From NCBI GenBank assembly GCA_031285845.1, contig JAITVK010000033.1:62001-126000 (forward strand): a stretch of DNA of 64,000 bases, read 5' to 3'. This document shows, piece after piece, positions 1-7,348 of the stretch. Origin of the DNA: Propionibacteriaceae bacterium (GTDB lineage: Bacteria; Actinomycetota; Actinomycetes; Propionibacteriales; Propionibacteriaceae). Position 1 is the stretch's first letter; every line of letters starts with the position of its first letter. The notes under the pieces were generated by a model. That model did no database searches, was not told the origin of the DNA, and worked only from the letters and a program-made list of their open reading frames with translations. Made by a program: the position numbers and the translations under genes.

Positions 1-810
1 GCTGCCCAGTCCGGGCATGGCGAAGGTTTGCTCGACCAGGATCGCGCCGACGAGCAGTGAGGCCAGTTGCAGACCGATCACTGTGACCACCGAGGTGGCG
101 ACGTTGCGGATCCCGTGACGCCACAATCCGCGCCACCTGGTCCAACCCACGGCGCGGGCCGTACGGTAGTAGTCCTCGGTCAACACGTCGATGAAACCCG
201 CGCGCACGTAGCGGGCGAGGAAACAGGCTTGGACGATGACGATCGAGGCGACAGGCAGGACTAACCGGATCGCCCATTCACCAGGCGAGGTGGTCAGCGG
301 AACGTACCCGTTGGCGCGGACCCAGCGCAGTTTGACCGCGAAAATGATCGTCAGAATGGCGCCGACGAAGAACACGGGGATCGCCAGCCCGACATGGGTG
401 GCGGCGTTGACGCTGACCCCGAACCAGCGACGTCGTCCCATCGCTCCGACGAGCCCCAGGGGCAGCGCCGCCAGCAAAGACAATGGCATCGACAGCCCGA
501 CCAACCAGGCGGTGACCGCCAACGGCGGGCCGATTTGTGAGACCACCGATTGACCGGTGAGGTACGAGGCGCCGAAGTCGCCGTGGACCATGCCGACGAC
601 CCATTCCAGGTAGCGAAGCGCCAATGGACGATCCAAGCCCCACTGGACCCGCAAGGCGTCGACCGATTCTGGGCTGGCTCCCATACCTAACGTCGCCAGC
701 GCCACATCACCAGGCAGAGCTTGAACGATCCCGAAGATCACCGCGGAGGCGACCAAGACCGTGACGAGGAAAATGACGACCCGTCTGGTGGCAGCCCGGA
801 GCAGGGCCAT
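1..810 (-). CDS. Peptide/nickel-type ABC transporter permease, DppB/OppB family (3' end cut by window edge)
   Basis: Inner-membrane permease half of an ABC importer for peptides or similar solutes. The open frame runs 270 codons from ATG at 810 to the window edge without a stop. It starts with a short basic segment, then a first membrane helix (VIFLVTVLVASAVIFGIVQ), a periplasm-facing segment with LPGD and a GLDRPL motif typical of DppB, and further hydrophobic segments. Near the edge it shows the EAA-like loop (DYYRTARAVGW) that contacts the ATPase. The upstream gene, the lipoprotein binding protein, ends 10 bases before this ATG, so the two form one operon. The second permease and the ATPases presumably lie beyond the left edge. 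Substrate cannot be told from the sequence. Confidence 0.9.
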   Translation of the reverse strand, partial: MALLRAATRRVVIFLVTVLVASAVIFGIVQALPGDVALATLGMGASPESVDALRVQWGLDRPLALRYLEWVVGMVHGDFGASYLTGQSVVSQIGPPLAVTAWLVGLSMPLSLLAALPLGLVGAMGRRRWFGVSVNAATHVGLAIPVFFVGAILTIIFAVKLRWVRANGYVPLTTSPGEWAIRLVLPVASIVIVQACFLARYVRAGFIDVLTEDYYRTARAVGWTRWRGLWRHGIRNVATSVVTVIGLQLASLLVGAILVEQTFAMPGLGS

Positions 811-820
811 AATGGGTTCC

Positions 821-2317
821 CTACTCTTTGGCCGCGATCGTGGTGACGTCAAAGCTGAGCGAGGTGGCGTTCTCACCGATGCCGACGATGCCCGCCCGAG
901 CGACGATCAGGTTGGGGAAATCGAAAAGGAAATCAGCCGCGGCGTCGTCGGCCAGGATCCGGGCCGCGACCTTCATGTCCGGGACGAAGTCTTTGGGCGC
1001 AGCCGTGTCAGCCTTCTCCAACGCTGAGCGGAAATCAGCATTGTCGTAATGCCAGTAGTACTTCGGGTTGGCGAAGTTGACGATGTCGCGCGCCTCAACA
1101 TGGGACACGATCGTCATGTCGTAGTTCCCATCCCTATAGACCTCGGGCAACCACCGCGACGAGAAGTCCAACTCCTCGACTGTGACAGTGACACCGATCT
1201 CGCCCAGTTGACTGGCGATGTAGGTCGCGGCTGGCGGCGCGTACGGGGTGATAGGGACCCGAAGCGACAGCGCGAGATTGGTCACCCCGGCCTCGGCCAG
1301 CAACTGCTTGGCCTTGGCCGGATCATAAGGGTACGCGCCCGCGAGGTCCTCGTAGTACGGATCGGTCGGAACCGTCATGCTACCGATGACTGTTCCCTGA
1401 CCACCCCAGACGGTGTCGACCAGCCCCTGCCGGTCAATCGCATAGCAAATCGCTTGACGGACCAGTCGGTCTTTCAGCGTCGATCGATCATGGTTGAAAC
1501 CGAGCACCACTTCACCGTTGGTCGTTCCCGAAATGATGGTGTACGCCTCAGAGTTGGAGAATTGGGCCAGCGAATCCGGGGAGATCATCTCCCCCATGAT
1601 GTCGAGGTCGCCCGACAACATGGCCGACACCATCGCGTTCGGGTCGGGGATGTAGCGAAATGCCACATCATTGAAACGGCCCGGAGTCCCCCAATAGTCG
1701 GGGTTCTTCTTCAAGGTGATGCGGTCGCCTTTGGCCCACGAGTCGAACACGTACGGCCCCGACCCCATCGGCGCGGTCGCCAGGTCGGTGACAGCCGGGT
1801 CGAGGATGATGCCTGGGGTGGATGTCATGGCGTACAACCAGAAATTGCTGGGCGAGGATAGTGTGACTTCGACCGTGCCATCGTCGACGGCGCGCACATG
1901 GTCGATGACGGACAGCCCGCGCTGCAGAATCTGGCTGGTTCCTTGGCGCATCCGGTTGATCGAACTCACCACCGCGTCGGCGGTCACAGGAGTCCCCGAC
2001 GCGAAAGTGGCTTTCGGATCCAGTTGGAAGGTGTAGGTCTTGTCGTCGCTCGACACGGAATAATCGGTCGCCAGCAGGGGTTTGATCTCGCCGGCCGCGT
2101 CGATCTTCACCAGAGTCTCGTAGACGTTGTAGAGCAATGCTTGAGGAATCGACGCCGCGTCAGACACGGTGAAATCCAGGGTCGGCGGTTCGAGTGTGAC
2201 ACCGATCGTCAAGGATTTCCCAGTCGACACAGTGGGGGTTGGTCCACCACAGCCCGTCAGGAGAGTCGTCACAGCCAAGACGGCTGCGACCGCGACTCCA
2301 AAACGAGTAGACCTCAT
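821..2317 (-). CDS. ABC transporter substrate-binding lipoprotein, SBP_bac_5 family
   Basis: Extracytoplasmic binding protein of 498 residues delivering peptides or related solutes to the permease encoded just downstream. The N-terminus is a lipoprotein signal: basic MRSTR, a hydrophobic stretch, and a lipobox LTGC with Cys at about residue 23. The mature part shows family 5 hallmarks: an early ETLVKID segment, a SYSVSSDDKTYTF-like segment, and GSGPYVFDSWAKGD, followed by the two-lobe fold length usual for DppA/OppA. ATG at 2317 is preceded by AAAGGTGAT, a good ribosome binding site. It is the first visible gene of the operon. Family assignment is secure; the ligand is unknown. Confidence 0.92.
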   Translation of the reverse strand: MRSTRFGVAVAAVLAVTTLLTGCGGPTPTVSTGKSLTIGVTLEPPTLDFTVSDAASIPQALLYNVYETLVKIDAAGEIKPLLATDYSVSSDDKTYTFQLDPKATFASGTPVTADAVVSSINRMRQGTSQILQRGLSVIDHVRAVDDGTVEVTLSSPSNFWLYAMTSTPGIILDPAVTDLATAPMGSGPYVFDSWAKGDRITLKKNPDYWGTPGRFNDVAFRYIPDPNAMVSAMLSGDLDIMGEMISPDSLAQFSNSEAYTIISGTTNGEVVLGFNHDRSTLKDRLVRQAICYAIDRQGLVDTVWGGQGTVIGSMTVPTDPYYEDLAGAYPYDPAKAKQLLAEAGVTNLALSLRVPITPYAPPAATYIASQLGEIGVTVTVEELDFSSRWLPEVYRDGNYDMTIVSHVEARDIVNFANPKYYWHYDNADFRSALEKADTAAPKDFVPDMKVAARILADDAAADFLFDFPNLIVARAGIVGIGENATSLSFDVTTIAAKE

Positions 2318-2394
2318 AGCATCACCTTTCGTTATGCGGCCAGAACAGTCTACCGCCCTGATGACGCGCGACGCCCGAATCCCGACCCCGCGAT

Positions 2395-2423
2395 TTGGCG
2401 TATGCCGACAGGCTGAGTAGAAT
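2395..2423 (+). promoter_or_regulatory. Sigma70-type promoter of the initiator tRNA gene
   Basis: TTGGCG at 2395-2400 and TAGAAT at 2418-2423 are separated by exactly 17 bases, and the tRNA 5' end lies 12 bases downstream of the -10 box. This spacing fits direct transcription of the tRNA. The divergent binding-protein gene starts at 2317, so its own promoter must lie in the same interval on the other strand. Confidence 0.65.
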
Positions 2424-2434
2424 AATGGGGCCGA

Positions 2435-2508
2435 CGCGGGGTGGAGCAGCTCGGTAGCTCGCCGGGCTCATAACCCGGAGGTCATAGGTTCAAATCCTAT
2501 CCCCGCTA
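2435..2508 (+). tRNA. Initiator tRNA-Met (anticodon CAT)
   Basis: A 74-base cloverleaf. The anticodon stem ends in three consecutive G-C pairs (GGG/CCC) flanking CTCATAA, the hallmark of initiator tRNA. The first base pair is mismatched (C1 with T72), also an initiator trait that blocks EF-Tu and supports formylation. The T arm is GGTTCAAATCC and the discriminator base is A. CCA is not encoded and must be added after transcription. Confidence 0.95.
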
Positions 2509-2567
2509 CTAGATCAGACTCATGACATTGCTTCTGGGCTTGCCAGGAGTCCTTTTGTACGATCCTG

Positions 2568-3224
2568 TCAGCTAGCTTCGAAAGCTCGCGTCTCGCGCAG
2601 AATCTGCAGCCGCGTACGAACCCCCAGTTTGACTGCCAGACGATGAACGTACTGCTTGACGCTACCCTCCGTCAGCGACAGCATCGCGGCGATCTGCGCG
2701 TTGGTCTGCCCCAATTCCAGACCATGGATGATCTGTCGATCCCGGCCGGTGAGGTCTATTCGAGTCGGCTCAGTGGCTCGTTGGATGAACCCGTGACGGC
2801 GACGCCATAGTTCGACCAATCTGGTCTTGATGGCCGATGACAAAGGTGTGTGACCGGCGGTGGCGTCTTCGATGGCCTGGGCGACGGCTTGCGGCGGCTC
2901 AGTTTTGACCAGGTAGCCGCAGGCTCCGGCGTCGAAGGCTGACGCCACCTGTTCGGGTGAGTCGGAAACAGTCAGCACAAGGACACGGGCTTGCGGGTCT
3001 TGGTCGCAAATGTGTTGGGTGGCCTGGTCGCCGGCCATGGTGGGCATATTCAGATCCATCATGACCACGTCGGGTCGATGGGTTTGCCATTGGGTCACTC
3101 CGGCCGCGCCGTCACCAGCTTCCCCGACCAGGTCGATCTGCGAGTCGTGCGCGAAATAGTCCCGATATCTTGTGCGAAACTCCTCGTCGTCGTCAACCAT
3201 GACCACCGACAATCCGCTCATCAC
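2568..3224 (-). CDS. Response regulator, NarL/FixJ family (orphan)
   Basis: DNA-binding response regulator of 218 residues. The receiver domain occupies residues 5-120 with the acidic cluster VDDDE, phospho-acceptor Asp57 in MMDLNMP, Thr85 and Lys107 (LVKTEPP). A LuxR-type helix-turn-helix fills roughly residues 150-212 (LTGRDRQIIHGLELGQTN then a recognition helix with EGSVKQYVHR). No histidine kinase gene is adjacent on either side. The ABC exporter operon on the same strand starts 3' to nothing obvious and lies upstream, so a regulatory link is only a guess. Two adjacent ATG codons at 3224 and 3221 both fit the start. Confidence 0.9.
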   Translation of the reverse strand: MMSGLSVVMVDDDEEFRTRYRDYFAHDSQIDLVGEAGDGAAGVTQWQTHRPDVVMMDLNMPTMAGDQATQHICDQDPQARVLVLTVSDSPEQVASAFDAGACGYLVKTEPPQAVAQAIEDATAGHTPLSSAIKTRLVELWRRRHGFIQRATEPTRIDLTGRDRQIIHGLELGQTNAQIAAMLSLTEGSVKQYVHRLAVKLGVRTRLQILRETRAFEAS

Positions 3225-3517
3225 GATTCCAACCTACCGGCTTTGAACGCTTCGGTCGCGAGTCTGGCGCCACCAATGCCGACGGGTTGCCAACGTCGGC
3301 CCACTCCCCCTCGATTCTTCCCCTCGATCAGCCACCCGAAGACGCTGATGTCCGTCCGGGTTCATCGATTGTGGGTCATGCCCTCGTCAACGTCGGTGTG
3401 GATGGACGTCTGGTGGCGGCCGGTGGCGCTCAGTGAGACACCGCGCTAGTCATCGCCGAGCAGGAAGCTGCCACAGCTGGTCGCGTGCGGTCGCGCGAGG
3501 ATCGCGCCCAGCCGACG

Positions 3518-4381
3518 TCACAGAGAGCTGACGATGTTGTCTCTCGATAGTCTCGTGGCGCCGATGATGACTGCGAGGATCGCGAGCACGACGGCCAATC
3601 CGGCTCCGATGATGGCGGCGACCGTGATCGACAGGCCGGCGGAGGTTCCGGTCATCACCACTATCCCCAGAATCAGTGACGGGAGGAAGGCGATCATGAT
3701 CAGCCAAGCTCCTTGGCCGTGGACCAGGCCGTTGGTGACTTGGGCCAGCTTAGGCTTCCACAGGCCAACACCCACGGCCAACGAGGCCCCACTCAACGCC
3801 AATAGGAGCGGGATCATCACACAAAACACGACGTACGCCACACTCACATGGACCTCCTGATGAAGCGCCAGGGCAGTGACTGTCAACACCAGCGCGGTGA
3901 CGACCATGATGGCAATCCACACCACACCGACGACGAGAAACACCACAGTGAGCAGACCCCGACTGATCGAACGCGGAGACAAGCGACTCAACCAGAGTTC
4001 AACACTGCCCGAGTTCAACTCCGAGGCCATGATCCCACTGACTGCCATCCCGGCGGCCAGGCCACAAGCGAGCATGATCGCCACCGGAGCCATCGCCAAA
4101 CCCAAAGACAACGCGACACTGGGTGACCCGGCCCCTAAGGCTGCGAACGTGGGTGGAGCCCCGTGGAAACCACCGCCGGTCGGCATCGTGGAACCACCAC
4201 CAGCAGCGGACACCATCGGGATGATCAACCCCAGTTCGAACACAAGTCCCAACGCGATCGGAAACAAGATCACCAGCGCGAATCCTTCACGCAGCAGGCG
4301 CCACCACAAAGCCTGGGCCAAACTGCCCCCGGTAGAGTCAGTCACCGACGAGACCGATGTAGGAGGGTACGCGTGAGTCAT
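3518..4381 (-). CDS. ABC-2 type exporter permease subunit
   Basis: Membrane protein of 287 residues with about six hydrophobic helices, the usual topology of ABC-2 permeases. After a short cytoplasmic N-terminus comes helix 1 (FALVILFPIALGLVFELGLI), a glycine-rich external loop, then paired helices up to the C-terminus. There is no recognisable catalytic motif. The ATG overlaps the stop of the ATPase gene by four bases (ATGA), so it is the third gene of a small-protein/ATPase/permease operon. Together with the ATPase it likely exports a lipid, peptide or drug, or regulates the envelope. Substrate is not evident. Confidence 0.8.
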   Translation of the reverse strand: MTHAYPPTSVSSVTDSTGGSLAQALWWRLLREGFALVILFPIALGLVFELGLIIPMVSAAGGGSTMPTGGGFHGAPPTFAALGAGSPSVALSLGLAMAPVAIMLACGLAAGMAVSGIMASELNSGSVELWLSRLSPRSISRGLLTVVFLVVGVVWIAIMVVTALVLTVTALALHQEVHVSVAYVVFCVMIPLLLALSGASLAVGVGLWKPKLAQVTNGLVHGQGAWLIMIAFLPSLILGIVVMTGTSAGLSITVAAIIGAGLAVVLAILAVIIGATRLSRDNIVSSL

Positions 4382-5346
4382 GACGCCGCCCTGTCTTCCA
4401 GAAGTCGATACAACCGAGTCAGATCATCGACCACGGCACCAGAGCGACGAACACTGACACCCCGGTCAGCCAACTCACGATTCACCTCAGCAGCCTCCGC
4501 TTCATCCTTGACGTAGAACTCCGCCACATTGTCCGCCGCGGAGCCGCCCGTCAGGGTCAAACCGAGGGCTTGGATCGCCTCGCGCACCCCGACCCCACCA
4601 GCGATCCGCCACCGAATCGGATGGTCACCAGCGGTCGCCGCCAACAACTCGCCGGGGCTGCCATGGCCGACAATCCTGCCGTTTTGGAGCACGATCACAT
4701 CCCCGATCATCTCGTTCAACTCAGCCAACTCATGAGTCGACACCACCACGCACTTACCCGAATCACCCAACCTCTGGAACAACACCAGCAGTCTCTCCAC
4801 CGCCGAAGGATCCACCCCCGACAATGGTTCATCCAGTAACAACACCTCAGCGTCAGTCAACAACGCCCGAGCGACCGCCAACCGCTGCACCAAACCACGA
4901 CTCAGTTGACCCACCTTCTGATGGGCCCGATCCTCCAACTCAACGAAGCGCAACGACTCCACGATCCTGGTCTGGTCACCCGAACCGAACAAGATCGACC
5001 AATAACGCAGATTGTCCAACACTGTCATCTTCGAAGAGAACGCCGACCGATGCATCGCGTACCCGATGTTACGACCAGCCTTCGTCGTCACCGACCCCTT
5101 CGAGGGCAACAAAATCCCCGCCACACACCGAAACAAGGTCGTCTTGCCCGACCCATTCGAACCAATAAGGACATGAAACCCCGAACCCAACGACACAGAC
5201 ACGTCATGCAGCACTGACGTCGGCCCGTACCCACATTCCACATGATCCACACTCACCATCACATCGGCGGGTGTCGACGCGAAACCGAAGGCGGTCGAAC
5301 CGTCAGGAGTTTCCGCGCGATGCACCCCCTCGTCCTGCCCGGTCAT
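4378..5346 (-). CDS. ABC transporter ATP-binding protein (exporter type)
   Basis: Nucleotide-binding subunit of about 322 residues paired with the downstream ABC-2 permease. It carries Walker A GSNGSGKTT, a signature motif LSRGLVQR (variant of LSGGQ), Walker B VLLLDEP and the switch histidine in VVSTHE. A roughly 90-residue C-terminal extension follows the ATPase core, as in DrrA-like and CcmA-like exporters. The preferred ATG at 5346 has GGGGACGTG in front; a GTG three bases upstream is an alternative that would overlap the preceding stop. Regulation of this operon is unknown. Confidence 0.9.
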   Translation of the reverse strand: MTGQDEGVHRAETPDGSTAFGFASTPADVMVSVDHVECGYGPTSVLHDVSVSLGSGFHVLIGSNGSGKTTLFRCVAGILLPSKGSVTTKAGRNIGYAMHRSAFSSKMTVLDNLRYWSILFGSGDQTRIVESLRFVELEDRAHQKVGQLSRGLVQRLAVARALLTDAEVLLLDEPLSGVDPSAVERLLVLFQRLGDSGKCVVVSTHELAELNEMIGDVIVLQNGRIVGHGSPGELLAATAGDHPIRWRIAGGVGVREAIQALGLTLTGGSAADNVAEFYVKDEAEAAEVNRELADRGVSVRRSGAVVDDLTRLYRLLEDRAAS

Positions 5347-5498
5347 CACGTCCCCTGCGCCAAGCGGGTGATCACAATGATGGCGGCCACGATCACCACC
5401 ACGAGGATCACCAGAATCAGCCTTCCCTGCCAGGTCCGCCCACCCCAGTGCCCCCGACCGTTGCGACCAAACCAGGCCTTCTTACCATTGTCATTCAT
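5346..5498 (-). CDS. Small single-pass membrane protein (50 aa) leading the ABC exporter operon
   Basis: Not recognised as a named family. The protein has a charged, Gly/Trp/Arg-rich N-terminal half (residues 1-26) and one strong membrane helix of about 20 residues made of Leu, Ile and Val, ending with a short RLAQGT tail. A Shine-Dalgarno sequence GGAAGG lies 8 bases before the chosen ATG. A second ATG immediately upstream is equally possible, and a longer frame to 5663 lacks support. Its stop codon abuts or overlaps the start of the ATPase gene, so it is translated as part of that operon. It may be a transporter accessory subunit, but that is inference. Confidence 0.6.
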   Translation of the reverse strand: MNDNGKKAWFGRNGRGHWGGRTWQGRLILVILVVVIVAAIIVITRLAQGT

Positions 5499-5817
5499 CA
5501 TCCATTCCTTCCATTTTTTGACGTCATCTTTAGTACGACAAAGGCCCATCGCCGCAGTGGACCCGAAATTCCGCGATGAACGGGCGAACAGCGACCTGGT
5601 CCTGCGGGACGCCGCCGGTGGTCTGATCGACTCTCGGCGGTCGCACATGCCCGAGTCAGACATCGACTGCGGACGGAACAGATGCAGATCACCGCGCAGC
5701 GCGCGACATTCGTTCGAACACCCGACACGCCGCTGAAATCAGGGGCGGAGCTGTCGAAACCGACCCCCCCCCCCGCCACTGTCAGCGTATGGGCGGCAGC
5801 GCCCACGACGCCGCGCG
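5499..5817. other. About 320 bases without a supported gene
   Basis: I see no gene here that I can defend. Open frames on both strands are short and Arg/Ser/Pro-rich, as expected from GC-rich non-coding sequence. The interval holds the C11 homopolymer and presumably the promoter of the downstream small-protein/ABC operon. Confidence 0.5.
5764..5774. repeat. Homopolymer tract of 11 C (G on the minus strand)
   Basis: Eleven consecutive C residues lie between two minus-strand genes: about 43 bases past the stop of the two-helix protein and about 265 bases before the 50-residue protein. It is one of the longest single-base runs in the window. Such tracts can slip during replication and can also be sequencing or assembly errors. 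Confidence 0.9.
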
Positions 5818-6084
5818 TCACGATGGCGCCACTGATCCGAACCAAACGTCGGCGATCGGAATGAGACAGGCCAGCCAAGCCGCAGCGAGAACGATTGACG
5901 CCAGAACCAACAAACCGCGTGTGAAGGGACTCAGCCCGTGGGTCACAATCGCGGCTCGCAGGAATCCTGCGGACACCAACACAAGCATCACCCAGGCAGC
6001 GATCAAGAGCAATGTCACCACGACCTGCCTGAGAATGGGAAGACATCCTCCACCTCCTCCCCACCGTCGCGAGCGGTTTGCCAC
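5818..6084 (-). CDS. Small two-helix membrane protein of unknown function
   Basis: An 88-residue frame not recognised as a named family. It begins with a basic, Gly-rich segment (RSRRWGGGGG), then two clear hydrophobic helices at about residues 18-45 and 57-80 separated by a short loop with one basic residue pattern (FTRG). The hydrophobic pattern, not seen in other frames of the same stretch, is the main reason to call it. No convincing ribosome binding site was identified, so the start is uncertain. A competing longer frame in the same region has no such pattern and was rejected. Confidence 0.45.
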   Translation of the reverse strand: MANRSRRWGGGGGCLPILRQVVVTLLLIAAWVMLVLVSAGFLRAAIVTHGLSPFTRGLLVLASIVLAAAWLACLIPIADVWFGSVAPS

Positions 6085-6297
6085 TTGACGAACCAGAATG
6101 ATCCGAGATTCTTCTCAATTCACCCGGTCGCCAATCCGACATCTCCAGCGTACGACTCTGTCAGAGCGCGCGCTAGTAACGAAAGTTGACAATCGTGAGC
6201 GGAATCAGGCCCACGCGGTATGGTTCGACAGAGCCGAGCGATATCGTTGAGGTACTGGAGGTGAAACGGTCATCGCCAGACGAACAAAGGGGCACTC

Positions 6298-6720
6298 ATG
6301 CAACTGGAACTCTTCTTCAACTTCAACGGGAACTGTCGCGAGGCGCTGGACTTCTACGCCAAGGTCTTCAACACGCCGGTCGATGATGTGATGACTTATG
6401 GCGAGACCCCGACAGATGATTCGGGTTATCAAGTTCCCGAGGCGGATCGCGACCGGGTCATGTACGCCGGAATGCGCATCGGAGGCATGACGGCCATGTT
6501 CATGGATATGCCGTCTGACCAGCCGCTCGAAGTCGGCAACAATATCATGCCGACCCTGTCCGACCCCGACAAAGACGAGATGACCCGCATCTTCGCCGCC
6601 TTGTCCGAGGGCGGACGGGTCTACCAGCCGATGCAGAAGACCTTCTTCTCCCCGTGGTACGGCATGGTCGAAGACAAGTACGGCTTCATCTGGCAAGTCA
6701 TGCAGTACGAACCCATGTGA
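6298..6720 (+). CDS. VOC-family protein, PhnB-like
   Basis: A 140-residue protein of the vicinal oxygen chelate superfamily, PhnB subgroup. The start (MQLELFFNFNGNCREALDFY) is the typical first beta-strand and helix of this group, and the C-terminal WQVMQYEP closes the second beta-alpha-beta-beta-beta module. These proteins often carry few metal ligands and have no established reaction. AAAGGGG lies 6-7 bases before the ATG. It appears monocistronic, with a hairpin just after the stop. The exact role is not known. Confidence 0.85.
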   Translation: MQLELFFNFNGNCREALDFYAKVFNTPVDDVMTYGETPTDDSGYQVPEADRDRVMYAGMRIGGMTAMFMDMPSDQPLEVGNNIMPTLSDPDKDEMTRIFAALSEGGRVYQPMQKTFFSPWYGMVEDKYGFIWQVMQYEPM

Positions 6721-6724
6721 TTTA

Positions 6725-6778
6725 TGGTCGATCTGTTCCGCGCGATCCTTTCAGGTGAGCGATCGCGCGGGACGACCA
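6725..6778. terminator. Long inverted repeat, likely bidirectional terminator
   Basis: TGGTCG (6725-6730) pairs with CGACCA (6773-6778), and inside it CCGCGCGATC pairs perfectly with GATCGCGCGG. The structure lies five bases after the VOC stop and between converging genes. It lacks a clear T run, so the mode of termination is inferred. Confidence 0.6.
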
Positions 6779-6939
6779 TCGAAGCCCGTTGATCCTGGCC
6801 ACCCCCGAACACATGAGTAGTCGAACGAGCCAACGAAGACGTGAGGAACAAGGCAGCGACCGCGATCTCGTCCTTCTTTCACGACAGCCTTTCAGACGAG
6901 CCCGCGAGGCGACGAAGCCGCTACGACGATGAGCTCCCG

Positions 6940-7347
6940 TCAGGGCTTCCCACTCGCCTGCGCTGTGCGTATCAGTGCCTCGATCGCCAAGCGGCGTGTC
7001 CGCACTTCATCCACCGACCCGAGACGGACATGGCGCATCCGTACACCCGTGCCCGTCAGCAGGCCAGTCGGATCGTCAAGGTCGGTCCCACGCAAGAAAT
7101 AGAGATTCACCCAGTGACGATTGGGCGAGTCCGCAGCCATCCCCCACCCGTCGTAACCCCATTGCTTGGCGCCGTACCCAATCGTCAGATCCGCCTGATC
7201 GACCGAAAACCTCACGTCCGGTAGGACCGTGACCATCACCTGATGCACCGCCAGCCAAGTCTCACAAATCGGCCCATCCAAGCGGGACCCAAGGTCCAAT
7301 AGCTGAGCTTCGGTCGGCTGATCAAGATGCGGATGCTGAGGTGACAT
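6940..7347 (-). CDS. DUF1801 (YdhG-like) protein
   Basis: A protein of about 135 residues. The core (WGYDGWGM, then VNLYFLRG and GTGVRMRHVRL) matches the DUF1801/YdhG fold, which resembles frataxin-like small domains of unknown function. The chosen ATG at 7347 comes one base after the TGA stop of the giant surface-protein gene, so translation is likely coupled to it by stop-restart. No good independent ribosome binding site is present. An upstream start inside the giant gene is possible but would add a non-conserved Trp/Arg-rich leader. Confidence 0.75.
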   Translation of the reverse strand: MSPQHPHLDQPTEAQLLDLGSRLDGPICETWLAVHQVMVTVLPDVRFSVDQADLTIGYGAKQWGYDGWGMAADSPNRHWVNLYFLRGTDLDDPTGLLTGTGVRMRHVRLGSVDEVRTRRLAIEALIRTAQASGKP

Positions 7348-7348
7348 A

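Noticed and set aside
3450..3707. 85-codon minus-strand frame near the ABC permease 3' end
   Set aside because: Overlaps the permease in another frame and is His/Arg-rich without support.
5498..6142. Longer minus-strand frame overlapping the two-helix protein
   Set aside because: Arg/Ser-rich with no hydrophobic or conserved pattern, while the alternative frame has two clear membrane helices.
6186..6224. Perfect TTGACA box before the VOC gene
   Set aside because: The nearest -10-like sequence (TATGGT) is 27 bases away, too far for a sigma70 promoter.
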